DNA of 64,000 nt from GMQP-bins7 sp963776565. Lineage in GTDB: Bacteria > Actinomycetota > Thermoleophilia > Gaiellales > Gaiellaceae. The stretch lies in contig CAVZNF010000015.1 of assembly GCA_963776565.1 (NCBI GenBank), forward strand, positions 124,001 to 188,000, given 5' to 3'. This document shows, one piece after another, positions 52,597 through 62,251 of this stretch. A program made the translations under genes and the position numbers. Every line of letters begins with the position of its first letter. The first letter of the stretch is position 1. The notes beneath the pieces are model-generated. The model had not been told where the DNA came from. It did not search any database and saw nothing but the letters and a program-made list of their open reading frames with translations.

Positions 52597-55251
52597 ATGT
52601 CCGACCCTGCACCCATCGATCCGGCACCCCGGCCTCAGATCAGCCTCGTGTCGAGCGGCTCAGCCGAGCCGTATCGGCGCCTGGCCGAGATCTTCCACGA
52701 CGTGCTCTCCGAGCAGAGCCTCGACGCCCTGCTCGAGCGGATCGCGGACACCCTCGCCGAGCTGATCCCCTACGAGGACGTCCACATCTACGAGGCCGAC
52801 GAGTCGAATCGCCAGCTGCACGCCGTGCTCGCCCGGGGCGAGTGGGCCGACGAGGTCATGAGCGAGTCGTTCTCGTTCGGCGAGGGAATCACCGGCTGGG
52901 CCGTCGACCACCGCGAGGCGGTGCTCGCGAACCAGGCGCACCTCGATCCGCGCGTGCGCTTCGTTCCCGGAACGCCCATCGAGCCCGAAGCGTTGATCGC
53001 TGTCCCCCTCGTCGCCCGCGGCCAGCTCAAGGGCACGCTCAACATCTATCGCGTCGGCGAGGACGCGGCGTTCTCGGACGAGGAGTTCCTCCTCGCGAAG
53101 CGCTTCGGCGACGCGGCGGCCCTCGCCATCGACAACGCGCACATCCGCGCACGGCTCGAGCACCAGGCAGAGACGGACGCCCTGACCGGCCTCTACAACC
53201 ACCGCGCCTTCCATGACCGGCTCCGGCAGGAGCTCCTACGCGCTTCGGCCGCGCACGAGACGGTCGCGGTGGTGATGCTCGACCTCGACGACTTCAAGAA
53301 GGTCAACGACGTCTACGGACACGGGATCGGCGACCACCTCCTCCAGCAGGTCGCCGACGCCCTCCGCGCGACCGTGCGCGCAAGCGACGTGGTCTGCCGA
53401 GTCGGCGGTGAGGAGTTCGCGGTGATCCTTCCTGCAGGAGACGTCCACAGCTCGACCGCGCTCGCAGAGCGGATCGGCGAGCAGCTGTCGACGCTCGAGG
53501 CCGAGGCCGTCGGGAAGCTTTCGGTCTCGACCGGTATCGCCGTCGGGCCCGAGAACGCAGCCAATCCGCGCGAGCTCGTCGCATGCGCCGAGGTCGCCAT
53601 GATGACCGCCAAGGCGCGCGGGAAGGGCCTCATCGTCCCCTTCGATGTGAGCGAGCGCGAGCGGCCGTCGGAGGAGCGCGTCCGCCGAGACGACGGCCGC
53701 TCGATCGCGCACCTGAAGATGCTGCAGAGCCTTTCCGGAAAGCTCTCGCGTCTCAACGACGTCGCGCAGATCGGGCTGACGATCTCCGACGAGCTCCGGC
53801 TCCTCATCGACTACCACAACTGCCGCGTCTTCCTCCGCGAGGACGACGAACTCCTGCCGGTGGCCTTTCGCGGCGACCTCATCACTGATGATCCTGGCGA
53901 CCCGGTGAAGCTGCTCCCGACACAGATCGGTCGCGGAATCACCGGCCGGGTCGCCGAGACCGGTAACGCACTCCTCGTCGGGGACGCCGCCCGCCACGAA
54001 TTCGGCGAGCAGATCGTCGGCACGGCCGAGATCGAGGAGTCGCTCCTCGCAGTCCCGCTGAAGTACGGGCTGCGCGTGACCGGCGTCATCGTCATCTCGA
54101 AGCTCGGTCTCGACCAGTTCGATGCCGACGACCTCCGGCTACTCGAAGTGCTGGCCGGGCACGCGTCCGTCGCCCTCGAGAACGCGCGGCTCTACGAGAC
54201 ACAGCGCCGCGAGGCGGAGACCGCGAAGGCGCTTCTCGCCCTATCGCGCGAGCTCGCGGAGGCGAACGGCGTCGCCGACGTCGCGGAGCGCGTCGTGACG
54301 GGGGCGGCAGACATCCTCTCGACCATGAGCACGTCGGTCTGGCTGCAGGACGTGCTGGACGGCTCCCTGGAACGCCTCGCCGCTTTCCCCGAGCAGGACC
54401 GAGCGGAAGGCGCCGCGCCCACACGCATACCGGTCGGACACCTCGAGCCGTGGCTCACGCGGCGCGAGCCGTACACGGTCGATCCGGCCGACTACGCCGC
54501 AATCGCTCCGGTTCCCGAGGGTACGGAAGGACGTTTCGCGATCGCCCCGTTCGTCGTCGACGGCCGCTGGGGCGTCGTCGCGGCGGCGATCGCGGCAAAG
54601 TCGGCCGCCGAGGACCGCGAGCTCGAGCTTCTGGCAAGCATCGCGCGCCAGACCCGGCTCGCGCTGCAGACCGCGGCGAGCTACGAGAATCTCGAGCGCA
54701 CGTTCCTCTCCACCGTCGAGGCTCTGGCCAATGCGCTCGAAGCGAACGACGAGTACACGTCGTCACACGCCCGCTGGATCACCGACCTCGCGCTGCGAGT
54801 CGGTGCGGAGCTCGGCCTCGAGCCACGCGAACTCAAGCGCCTCGAGCTGGGGGCGCTCTTCCACGACATCGGCAAGATCGGGATCCCGTCCAGGATCCTC
54901 ATGAAGGCCGGCCCGCTCGACGAAGACGAGCGCCTCATCGTCGAGACGCATCCTGTCCTCGGCGAGCGGATCCTCGCGCCCATCGAGCAGCTCGGCGAGG
55001 TGCGCCTGATCGTTCGCTGCGCGCACGAGCACTACGACGGCACCGGGTATCCCGACCACCTGTCGGGCGAGCAGATTCCGCTCGAGTCACGGATTGTGCT
55101 CGCGTGCGACGCCTTCCACGCGATGACCACGGATCGCCCGTACCGTAAGTCGCTCGGCGAGGCCGAAGCGAGGCGGCGGCTCGTCGAGGCCTCCGGCGCC
55201 CAGTTCGACGCGCAGGTCGTCGATGCACTGCTGCGCGTGCTCGGCCCTTAG
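52597..55251 (+). CDS. GAF-GGDEF-GAF-GAF-HD-GYP cyclic-di-GMP protein
   Basis: 884 residues from ATG 52597. Roughly: GAF 20-185, GGDEF 190-355 with active-site RVGGEEFAVIL and LTGLYNHRAFHDRL, GAF 375-535, GAF 545-700, HD-GYP 705-884 with ALFHDIGKIGIPSRI, ETHPVLGERIL, CAHEHYDGTGYPDHLSGEQI and RIVLACDAFHAMTTDRPYR. Both catalytic ends look intact, so it may make and break cyclic di-GMP under control of the GAF sensors. Soluble; no membrane helix. Frame unbroken over 2.7 kb. No I-site RxxD is evident ahead of GGEEF. Confidence 0.9.
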   Translation: MSDPAPIDPAPRPQISLVSSGSAEPYRRLAEIFHDVLSEQSLDALLERIADTLAELIPYEDVHIYEADESNRQLHAVLARGEWADEVMSESFSFGEGITGWAVDHREAVLANQAHLDPRVRFVPGTPIEPEALIAVPLVARGQLKGTLNIYRVGEDAAFSDEEFLLAKRFGDAAALAIDNAHIRARLEHQAETDALTGLYNHRAFHDRLRQELLRASAAHETVAVVMLDLDDFKKVNDVYGHGIGDHLLQQVADALRATVRASDVVCRVGGEEFAVILPAGDVHSSTALAERIGEQLSTLEAEAVGKLSVSTGIAVGPENAANPRELVACAEVAMMTAKARGKGLIVPFDVSERERPSEERVRRDDGRSIAHLKMLQSLSGKLSRLNDVAQIGLTISDELRLLIDYHNCRVFLREDDELLPVAFRGDLITDDPGDPVKLLPTQIGRGITGRVAETGNALLVGDAARHEFGEQIVGTAEIEESLLAVPLKYGLRVTGVIVISKLGLDQFDADDLRLLEVLAGHASVALENARLYETQRREAETAKALLALSRELAEANGVADVAERVVTGAADILSTMSTSVWLQDVLDGSLERLAAFPEQDRAEGAAPTRIPVGHLEPWLTRREPYTVDPADYAAIAPVPEGTEGRFAIAPFVVDGRWGVVAAAIAAKSAAEDRELELLASIARQTRLALQTAASYENLERTFLSTVEALANALEANDEYTSSHARWITDLALRVGAELGLEPRELKRLELGALFHDIGKIGIPSRILMKAGPLDEDERLIVETHPVLGERILAPIEQLGEVRLIVRCAHEHYDGTGYPDHLSGEQIPLESRIVLACDAFHAMTTDRPYRKSLGEAEARRRLVEASGAQFDAQVVDALLRVLGP

Positions 55252-55266
55252 TTGCGCTAGACCAGC

Positions 55267-55340
55267 ATCCGGCTAGCGCCCCACACCGGTCACGCGAAGA
55301 TCCCTGAAGGCGGGCGCTTCGCGTCCGCGGCGACTCTCCA
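55267..55340 (+). repeat. Intergenic repeat/terminator element, copy 2
   Basis: Shares with copy 3 (62388-62461) the blocks CCGGCTAGCGCC, GTC.CGC, ATCCCTGAAGGCG, CGC..CGCG.CCGCG and a closing CTC/TATC..TTA/TAA. A hairpin CGGGCGC-TTC-GCGTCCG (55311-55327, one wobble) follows the ATCCCTGAAGG box. It lies between convergent genes. Confidence 0.6.
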
Positions 55341-55346
55341 TTAGCC

Positions 55347-56117
55347 TCACGCGCCCGCGGCTTCCGCGTTCCGCAGGCCTCGGAAGGCCCACACCCAGAA
55401 GAGCAGGCCGAGCCCGATGGCGATCGCGAATGCCCCCGCGATGTGCGGAGCGTCGCCGGCCACGAAGCCGCGGCCGGTCTCGAGCAGGTACGTGACCGGA
55501 TTGAGCGTCGCAACCCCGTGGATCCAGCCTTCGAGAAGGTTCAACGGCACGTAGACGGGCGCGAAGAAGAGGATGAGGAACACGGGCATCTGCATGAGCG
55601 GCCCTGCCTGGATCGTCCGGAACCGCATGGCGATCCCGCCGGCCCAGAAGAACCCGCAGAAGTTCACCAGCGCCGCAAGCGTGTAGAGCCCGACCAGATC
55701 GAGCGCTCCGCCTCCGACGTTCATCCCGAAGATGAACGCGATCACCGTGAGCCCCACCGCGACGACCGACCAGCGGATGAGCGCCGCGAATGCGTATCCG
55801 AGAACGATCCCGCTCCGCCGCGGCGCCGCGAGCATGAGGCGCTTCGCAAATCCGCCCTCGAAGTCGCGTGCGACGCCGAACCCGGTGAAGACGCCGCTGA
55901 AAGCAGCCGACTGCAGGAGGACGAACACAAACTGGAACGCCGTGTACCCAGGCGGGAAGTCGAAGCCGGGGACCTGCGAGATCTGCGAGAGCCCGCCGGC
56001 GAAGGCCACGAAGAAGAAGAGGGGGAACATCAGCGTCGGCAGGAGGATCTGCGGGTTCGTCAACGCGTTCTTCAGCGTCCGCCGCGCCACGCCCGCGATC
56101 ACGTTCCAGGTCTTCAT
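55347..56117 (-). CDS. ABC-2 efflux permease
   Basis: 256 residues, six hydrophobic segments (LLPTLMFPLFFFVAFAGGLS; YTAFQFVFVLLQSAAFSGVF; WSVVAVGLTVIAFIFGMNV; ALVNFCGFFWAGGIAMRF; QMPVFLILFFAPVYVPLNLL; GAFAIAIGLGLLFWVWAF). The FARDFEGGFAKRLMLAAPRR-like coupling loop GVARDFEGGFAKRLMLAAP is present. Third gene of the operon 57890-55347; probably a heterodimer partner of the permease upstream, 4 bp away. Confidence 0.87.
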   Translation of the reverse strand: MKTWNVIAGVARRTLKNALTNPQILLPTLMFPLFFFVAFAGGLSQISQVPGFDFPPGYTAFQFVFVLLQSAAFSGVFTGFGVARDFEGGFAKRLMLAAPRRSGIVLGYAFAALIRWSVVAVGLTVIAFIFGMNVGGGALDLVGLYTLAALVNFCGFFWAGGIAMRFRTIQAGPLMQMPVFLILFFAPVYVPLNLLEGWIHGVATLNPVTYLLETGRGFVAGDAPHIAGAFAIAIGLGLLFWVWAFRGLRNAEAAGA

Positions 56118-56121
56118 GCGC

Positions 56122-56898
56122 TCACGTCCTCGTCATCCGCGTTCGCAGCGCGCGCGAGGCGAGGAAGAGCGACGTGACTCCGATGATGATCACGAAGCCG
56201 AACCCCAGACCCAACGCCTGCCAGTCCCAGCCCGTGATGATCAGGCTGCGTACCGCCTCGATCATGTACGAGACCGGGTTGAGCGTGGCCGCGATGCGGA
56301 ACCACTGGACGCCGATGAGATTGCGCGGCGTGTTCATCGACGAGATGAAGAGGAAGACGAAGAGGACGGGGAAGAGCGCCTGGATCGTCTCACCGGAGCC
56401 TGTGCGGTAGGCAAGCCAGGCGCCGAGCGCGCCGAAAGCGAGCGCGACGATCGCACCGTAGAAGAGAAGGACTGCGATCCCCGCCGGCCCCGACTCGAAT
56501 CGAACTCCCGCAGTGAGTCCGACGACGATGTAGAAGAGCACCTGGACGATCCCCAGCACGACGATTCCCGCGAGCTGGCCCGTGAGGAGCGCCCAGTCGC
56601 GCAACTCCGTCAGCGAGAGCCGGTTCACGAAGCCCGTCTGGACGTCGCGTGCGATGTCGGTGCCGGCGTTCATCGTCGAGAACAGCGCTCCCTGGATGAA
56701 CGGCACGGCGAGCGCGAAGGCGAGGAACGAGTCGGTCGGAAACCCCGGGAGCTGGGTGGACGAGCGCAGCCCGCCCGCGTTCACGAGCATGAGCGCGACG
56801 GGAAAGATGAGCGGCGGGATGATGCTCGCCGGCTGCCGCGAGGTCCTGATGACCGCGCGGCGTGCAATCGCGCCGACCTGCGTCGTCGTCGTGCTCAC
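56122..56898 (-). CDS. ABC-2 efflux permease
   Basis: 258 residues, six membrane segments, with coupling loop NAGTDIARDVQTGFVNRLSL and the closing ALGLGFGFVIIIGVTSLFLA. DrrB-like. Overlaps the ATPase gene by 4 bp (ATGA) and is followed after 4 bp by a second permease, so the exporter likely uses two different membrane subunits. Confidence 0.87.
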   Translation of the reverse strand: MSTTTTQVGAIARRAVIRTSRQPASIIPPLIFPVALMLVNAGGLRSSTQLPGFPTDSFLAFALAVPFIQGALFSTMNAGTDIARDVQTGFVNRLSLTELRDWALLTGQLAGIVVLGIVQVLFYIVVGLTAGVRFESGPAGIAVLLFYGAIVALAFGALGAWLAYRTGSGETIQALFPVLFVFLFISSMNTPRNLIGVQWFRIAATLNPVSYMIEAVRSLIITGWDWQALGLGFGFVIIIGVTSLFLASRALRTRMTRT

Positions 56899-57890
56899 CG
56901 GCGGCGCTTGTCCTCCACGACGGTCTCGGCCTCCTCGGCGGCACCCTCAAGCGTCCGGCCCGTCTTCGCGAGGAACACGTCGTCGAGCGTCGGTGCGTGC
57001 AGCTCGATGTCGGCGATGTCGACGCCGTTCGCGTCGACGGCGCGCACGATGTCCGTAAGCCCGAGACCCTCGCGGAGACGAACGGCGACGTCGCGTGTGG
57101 AGGCGAGCGGCTCGCCGAACTGCGCGAGGAACTCGGTGATCTTCGGGCGGTCGTCCTCGCTGCGGGGGATCGCGTGCACGCTGGGCCGCCCGATCTCGGC
57201 CTTGAGTTCCGCCGGCGTGCCCTCGGCGACGATCTTCCCGCTGTCGATGATCCCGACGCGATCCGCCAGCACGTCGGCTTCCTCGAGGTACTGGGTTGTC
57301 AGGAAGACGGTAACGCCCGCCTCGCGGCGCATGAGCGCGACCTCGTTCCAGATGTCGGTGCGGCTCTGCGGATCGAGGCCGGTCGTCGGCTCGTCCAGGA
57401 AGAGGATGCGCGGGCTGTGCACGAGCGCGAGCGCAAGGTCGAGCCGGCGCTTCATGCCTCCGGAATAGCCGGCGACCTTGCGATCGGCGGCGTCCACGAG
57501 ACCGACGCGATGGAGAAGCTCCTCCGCGCGTGGGCCACGCTGCTGCTTCGGCACGCTTTGCAGCGTCGCCTGCAGGCGAAGGTGGTCGCGTGCGGTGAGG
57601 AGCGGGTCGAGCGCGGCCTCCTGCAGCGCGACGCCGATGAGCCCGCGGATCTTCGGCCCGTCCTTGACGACGTCGTATCCGGCGACGAGCGCCGTCCCCG
57701 ACGTCGGCGGCAAGAGCGTCGTCAAGACGTGGACGGTTGTGGACTTCCCCGCGCCGTTGGGACCGAGGAAACCGTAGATCTCGCCGGGCGCGACCGAGAT
57801 GTCGATGCCGTCGACGGCGCGCGGGCCTTTCTTGTACTCGCGAACGAGTCCCCGGACCTCGATTCCGTTCTCTCTCATTTCGTTAGTCAT
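56895..57890 (-). CDS. ABC-2 efflux ATP-binding protein (DrrA-like)
   Basis: 331 residues. Walker A GPNGAGKSTTVHVLTTLLPP, Q-loop VALQEAALDPLL, signature YSGGMKRRLDLALAL, Walker B RILFLDEPTTGLDPQS and the switch His region replaced by Gln (FLTTQYLEEADVLAD), a change seen in DrrA-type exporters. The C-terminal extension holds a DVAVRLREGLGLTDIVRAVD-type domain and PTLDDVFLAKTGRTLEGAAE. It drives the two permeases downstream. The start codon lies inside the probable MarR operator, so repression would block this operon. Confidence 0.9.
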   Translation of the reverse strand: MTNEMRENGIEVRGLVREYKKGPRAVDGIDISVAPGEIYGFLGPNGAGKSTTVHVLTTLLPPTSGTALVAGYDVVKDGPKIRGLIGVALQEAALDPLLTARDHLRLQATLQSVPKQQRGPRAEELLHRVGLVDAADRKVAGYSGGMKRRLDLALALVHSPRILFLDEPTTGLDPQSRTDIWNEVALMRREAGVTVFLTTQYLEEADVLADRVGIIDSGKIVAEGTPAELKAEIGRPSVHAIPRSEDDRPKITEFLAQFGEPLASTRDVAVRLREGLGLTDIVRAVDANGVDIADIELHAPTLDDVFLAKTGRTLEGAAEEAETVVEDKRRR

Positions 57891-57901
57891 CTAACCGTTA
57901 G
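57882..57901. promoter_or_regulatory. Probable MarR operator
   Basis: Three half-sites in alternating orientation: GTTAG (57882-57886), CTAAC (57891-57895), GTTAG (57897-57901). CTAAC-C-GTTAG is a perfect 11-bp palindrome between the efflux operon start (57890) and the marR start (57930). Confidence 0.55.
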
Positions 57902-57929
57902 GAGGCTATCAAAACGCTACTATCCAGCC

Positions 57930-58373
57930 GTGCGCCCGTCAGGAGCCCCGATCGGCTTGCAGCTCGCCCATTCCGCCAAGCACGTCGGGCGAGCGTTCAA
58001 CGACGCGCTCGCGGAGGTCGGCGGCTCGGTGCCGACGTGGTTCATCCTTACCAACCTGAAAGGCGAGGAGTGGAGAACGCAGCACGAGCTCGCGCGCGCG
58101 CTCCACATCGAAGGCCCGACGCTGACGCGCCACATCGACGGTCTCGAGGAGGAGGGGCTCGTCGTCCGTCGCCGCGACACGAACGACCGGCGCGCCGTGA
58201 GCGTCGAGCTCACGGACGCGGGCCGCGCGAAGCACGCCGAGATGCTGCGGGCTGTGCAGGCGTTCAACCAGCGCCTGCTGGCGGGATTCAGCGCAGACGA
58301 GCTCGACGAGCTCCAAGCGCTTCTCGGGAAGCTCGAGCAGAACGCTCGTGCGGATTCCGAGCTGCGCACGTGA
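57930..58373 (+). CDS. MarR-family transcriptional regulator
   Basis: 147 residues from GTG 57930. Winged helix with TWFILTNLKGEEWRTQHELA, RALHIEGPTLTRHIDGLEEE (recognition helix) and wing GLVVRRRDTNDRRAVSVELT; helical dimer arms on both sides. Divergent from the DrrABC-like operon with a 39-bp gap holding a palindrome, the usual set-up for ligand-relieved repression of an efflux pump. Its stop is coupled (GTGA) to a methyltransferase gene. Confidence 0.9.
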   Translation: MRPSGAPIGLQLAHSAKHVGRAFNDALAEVGGSVPTWFILTNLKGEEWRTQHELARALHIEGPTLTRHIDGLEEEGLVVRRRDTNDRRAVSVELTDAGRAKHAEMLRAVQAFNQRLLAGFSADELDELQALLGKLEQNARADSELRT

Positions 58374-59005
58374 GCTTGCGGCTCGAGCGATTCCACGCTT
58401 TCACACGAGCGCAGCTTCCGTCGCCGCCTGCTCGCCTGCTCGAGATCGGTTGCGGAGACGGCGAGCTCGCTCTCGCCCTTGCGGCCGACGGTTACGACGT
58501 GACCGCCATCGATCCGCGCGCGCCCGAGGGCGCGATCTTCCGCCGTCTCACGCTCGAAGAGCTCGACGACGAGCTCGGCTTCGACGCGGTCGTCGCCAGC
58601 CTCTCGCTCCACCACGTCGAGAACCTCGGCGTGGCGTTCGACAAGGTCGCCTCGTTCCTGCGGCCCGGAGGCACGCTCGTCTTGCAGGAGTTCGCGCGGG
58701 AGAGACTCAGCGGCGCCACGGCGCGGTGGTACCACGAGCAGCGACGTGCGCGGAACGAGGACGGCGTGCCCGCGAGCTTCGATGCGTGGCTGCACGAATC
58801 CGAGCACGATCTCGCCGACGTCCATCCGTTCAACGAGCTGCGCCGCGAGCTCGACCGGCTCTTCGTCGAGCGTGTGATGGAAGAGGTGGCGTACCTGTAC
58901 TCCCATCGACTGGACGATGCGGTGGAGCCCGTCGAGCGAGCACTGATCGAAGCTGGAGCCATCGAGGCGACGGGCGTCCTGTACGCAGGCGAGCTCGGCG
59001 GCTAG
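58370..59005 (+). CDS. SAM-dependent methyltransferase
   Basis: 211 residues from GTG 58370, overlapping the marR stop. Motif I LLEIGCGDGELALALAADGY with the acidic VTAIDPRAP, motif II FDAVVASLSLHHVENLGVAF and motif III LRPGGTLVLQEF: a class I methyltransferase. The C-terminal half, with WYHEQRRARNEDGVPASFDA, is probably the substrate cap. Co-expression with a drug-efflux regulator hints at a role in modifying a small molecule (inference). Confidence 0.87.
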   Translation: MSLRLERFHAFTRAQLPSPPARLLEIGCGDGELALALAADGYDVTAIDPRAPEGAIFRRLTLEELDDELGFDAVVASLSLHHVENLGVAFDKVASFLRPGGTLVLQEFARERLSGATARWYHEQRRARNEDGVPASFDAWLHESEHDLADVHPFNELRRELDRLFVERVMEEVAYLYSHRLDDAVEPVERALIEAGAIEATGVLYAGELGG

Positions 59006-59307
59006 CTCAGCGGCTCGAGCGGAAGCCGCGCCGCGACGACCGGCTTTCCACTGCGCCGGTACGCAATGTCCACGGAGTCGTTCTGGCGATACGTGCCGAC
59101 GACCCCGATCCACAGCGAGAGCCAGCGCCAGAAGCCGAGCTTACCCTCGGCCTTGAGCTCACGGTCGAAGACGAGCGTGCGTCCGTCGATGCGGTAGTCA
59201 CTGCCCTCCACCTGCGCGACTCCGTTCACGAAGACCTCGAACGGGCGCACCACGTCGGCGGGCAGACGTACGCGCGTTCCCGGAGACGGTCCCTCTGACA
59301 CGTTCAT
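59002..59307 (-). CDS. Hypothetical beta-rich protein
   Basis: 101 residues. Short strands (TRVRLPADVVRPFEVFVNGV; DYRIDGRTLVFDRELKAEG) and one hydrophobic patch LGFWRWLSLWIGVVGTYRQN. Looks like a small soluble or membrane-associated domain; no family recognised. Divergent from the oxidase gene with only 3 bp between the starts as called, and overlapping the methyltransferase stop by 4 bp. Confidence 0.65.
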   Translation of the reverse strand: MNVSEGPSPGTRVRLPADVVRPFEVFVNGVAQVEGSDYRIDGRTLVFDRELKAEGKLGFWRWLSLWIGVVGTYRQNDSVDIAYRRSGKPVVAARLPLEPLS

Positions 59308-59310
59308 AGA

Positions 59311-61031
59311 ATGGCAGCCGGTGCTCGGACTCGACCTCGTCGGCTTGCTCGCGAGCGGTCGGGGGTTCGCCGAGCGACCGCGGCGCTGCGACGTGCTCCG
59401 GCTGGCAGCGCGGGAAGGTCGCGAGCTGGCTCGTCACGACGGATCACAAGCGGATCGGGATCCTCTACATCTCCACCTCCCTCGTTTTCTTCGTCCTCGC
59501 GGGACTGATGGCACTGGTCATGCGTCTGCAGCTGGCCCAGGCGAACGCGGGCGTCATCAGCGCGCAGCACTACAACGAGCTCGTCACGATCCACGGGACG
59601 ACGATGGTGTTCCTCGTCGGCGTTCCGATTCTCGCCGGCTTCGCGAACTACCTCGTGCCGCTCATGATCGGGACGGCCGACATGGCGTTTCCGCGGCTGA
59701 ACGCCCTCTCGTACTGGTTCTTCGTCCTCGGTGGCCTCGTGCTGATGCTGAGCTTCTTCGCCGACGGCGGCGCTGCGGACACGGGCTGGACGGCATATCC
59801 GCCACTCTCGATTCACGCGCCGGGCCACGGGCAGGACTACTGGATCCTCGCGCTCCACCTGGTCACCGTGTCGACGGTCGCCGGGGCGGTGAACTTCATC
59901 GTGACGATCCACAACCTGCGTGCGCGCGGGATGTCGTGGACACGGATGCCGCTCTTCGTCTGGTCGATCGAGCTCTACTCGTGGCTGATCATGGCCGTGA
60001 TGCCGGTGCTCGCCGCCGCGCTCACGATGCTGCTCCTCGACCGCGGCATCTCGATCGGCTCGTGGGACATCGAGACCCATTTCTTCAACCCGGAGAGCGG
60101 CGGCTCGGCGTTGCTCTACCAGCACGCCTTCTGGTTCTTCGGGCATCCCGAGGTCTACATCATCGTCCTGCCCGCCTTCGGGATCATCAGCGAGGTCCTG
60201 CCCGTCTTCGCACGTAAGCCGATCTTCGGCTACAAGGCGATCGTCGCCTCGACCGTCGCCATCGCGTTCTTCTCGATGCTCGTGTGGGCGCACCACATGT
60301 TCACGGTCGGGCTACCGATCTCGCTGCAAGCCTGGTTCATGATCGCGTCGATGATCATCGCCGTCCCGACGGGGATCAAGATCTTCAACTGGTTGGCGAC
60401 CCTCTGGCGCGGGAACATCAGCTTCGACACACCCATGCTGTATGCGCTCGGGTTCCTCTCGCTCTTCGTCATCGGCGGGCTCACTGGGATCTACCTTGCG
60501 TCGTTCCCGATCGACTGGCAGGTGCACGACAGCTACTTCGTCGTCGCCCACTTCCACTACACGCTGCTCGGCGGCGTGGTCTTCGCGATCTTCTCCGGCC
60601 TCTTCTACTGGTGGCCCAAGATGTTCGGGCGCCGGTTGGGCGAGCGGCTCGGCAAGTGGCAGTTCTGGTTCCTGTTCGTCGGCTTCAACGTCGCCTTCAT
60701 GCCGCAGCACTTCCTCGGGCTCGAGGGCATGCCACGGCGGATCTACACGTACTCGAACGAGAGCTGGGAGGGCTACAACCTCGCGTCGACGGTCGGCTCG
60801 TACGTGATGGGAATCGGCATCCTGTTCTTCGCGATCAACGTGCTGAAGACGAGGCGAAGCGGAGAGCGCGTGGGGAACGATCCCTGGCAGGCCGATACGC
60901 TGGAGTGGTACGCGACGTCCCCGCCGCCGCCGAACAACTTCGACGAGGTGCCGTACGTGACCAGCGCAAGGCCCCTGAACGACCTCCGGAGGAAGCTGCG
61001 TGAGCAGCGTCGCGAGCGCGAACCGGTCTAG
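59311..61031 (+). CDS. ctaD: Cytochrome c oxidase subunit I (N-terminal frameshift)
   Basis: Heme-copper oxidase core with 12 helices: heme ligands in ELVTIHGTTMVFLVG and VVAHFHYTLLGG, the CuB site WFFGHPEVYIIVLPAFG (His-Tyr crosslink) and VWAHHMFTVG, and D/K-channel residues nearby. The uninterrupted frame has its first ATG at 59508, which would drop the conserved KVASWLVTTDHKRIGILYIS start; that segment is in frame upstream but has no start codon until a shift near 59410 joins it to ATG 59311 (MAAGARTRPRR). I therefore take 59311 as start with a probable indel. Terminal oxidase of aerobic respiration. No subunit II or III gene is in the window. Confidence 0.88.
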
Positions 61032-62251
61032 CGGCGCGGCCATCGCGCCGGGCGTGCTGTTCCGGGCGTCCGCCGTGGCGAGTGCCGTCGCGGTCGCGCT
61101 GGTCGTCGTCAGCGCAGTGCTCGATCTCGGAGCGACGCACTGGGGAATCGCTCTCGTCGCGCTGCCTCTGCTCGTCGGCAACGTCGTGCTCGCGCGGCTC
61201 GCATATCCGTCGCTCGTGCGACGGACGATCGTCGTGCTCGGAGTGTTCCTGGTCGCGATCGCGCCTGGGGGGCGTCGTGGCGTGGAGCGACGACGCCGCG
61301 TGGGCGACGGCTCTTCACGTGGGAGCAGCAGCGATCGCGTTCGGCGTGGCCCTGGTCGTCGTCGCCGGAGCGTTCCGCGGCGAGGCGACGCCGCTCGCCT
61401 CCGCACGCGACTACCTCACGCTGACGAAGCCGCGGATCATGACGCTGCTTCTCCTCACCGGGGCGGCGGGAATGTTCGTCGGCGCGCAGGGCGTTCCGCC
61501 GCTCGGGCTGTTCGCCGTGACGATGCTCGGACTCGCGCTTGCGTGTGGCGGCGCGTCGGCTCTCAACCATGTGCTCGACCGCGACATCGACGCGCTCATG
61601 GGCAGCCGCACGGAAGAGCGTCCGGTCGCGTCCGGTCGCGTCACGCCCGAGCAGGCGCTCGAGTTCGGGATCCTGCTCTCGGCGGTCTCGTTCGCGCTCC
61701 TCGCATCGGCCGTGAACGTCCTCACCGCGGTGCTCGCGCTCGTCGGCAACCTCTTCTACGTCCTCGTCTACACCCGCTGGCTCAAGCGCTCGACTCCGCA
61801 GAACATCGTGATCGGCGGCGCTGCGGGCGCTGTTCCGCCGCTCGTCGGGTACGCGGCGGCGACCGGAGCGCTCGCGCTGCCGGCGCTGTGGCTCTTCCTG
61901 ATCGTGTTCCTGTGGACGCCGCCGCACTTCTGGGCTCTCGCGCTGATGATCAAGAACGCGTACGCGGCCGCCGGAGTGCCGATGCTCCCGGTCGTGCGCG
62001 GCGACCGCGAGACCGCGCGCCAGATCGTCCTCTACTCGATCGTGATGGTGGCGTTCACCGTCGTCGTCGGGATCTGGCTCGGGCCGCTGTACACCGTGGC
62101 CGCGGTCGCGCTCGGCGCAGTGTTCATCGTGCTGGCGGTGCTGCTGCGGCGCGATCTCTCACGTGCGCGCGCGAAGGTGCTCTTCCACTACTCGCTCCTC
62201 TACCTCGCACTCCTCTTCACCGCCGCAGCCCTCGACCCGGTGCTCTTCTGA
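61000..62251 (+). CDS. ctaB: Heme O synthase with N-terminal membrane extension (frameshift)
   Basis: GTG 61000 with GGAGGAA upstream, overlapping ctaD by 32 bp. The first 110 residues hold three to four extra helices (VLFRASAVASAVAVALVVVS; WGIALVALPLLVGNVVLARL). Within a G6 run at 61267-61272 one base must be dropped to continue GGVVAWSDDAAWATALHVGA into the UbiA core: LTLTKPRIMTLLLLTGAAGM, NHVLDRDIDALMGSRTEERP (prenyl-PP/Mg site) and the second Asp-rich loop around MIKNAYAAAGVPMLPVVRGD. It farnesylates heme B to heme O for the oxidase next door. Confidence 0.87.

Noticed and set aside
55732..57468. 578-codon open frame opposite the efflux operon
   Set aside because: Antisense shadow of three well-supported ABC genes.
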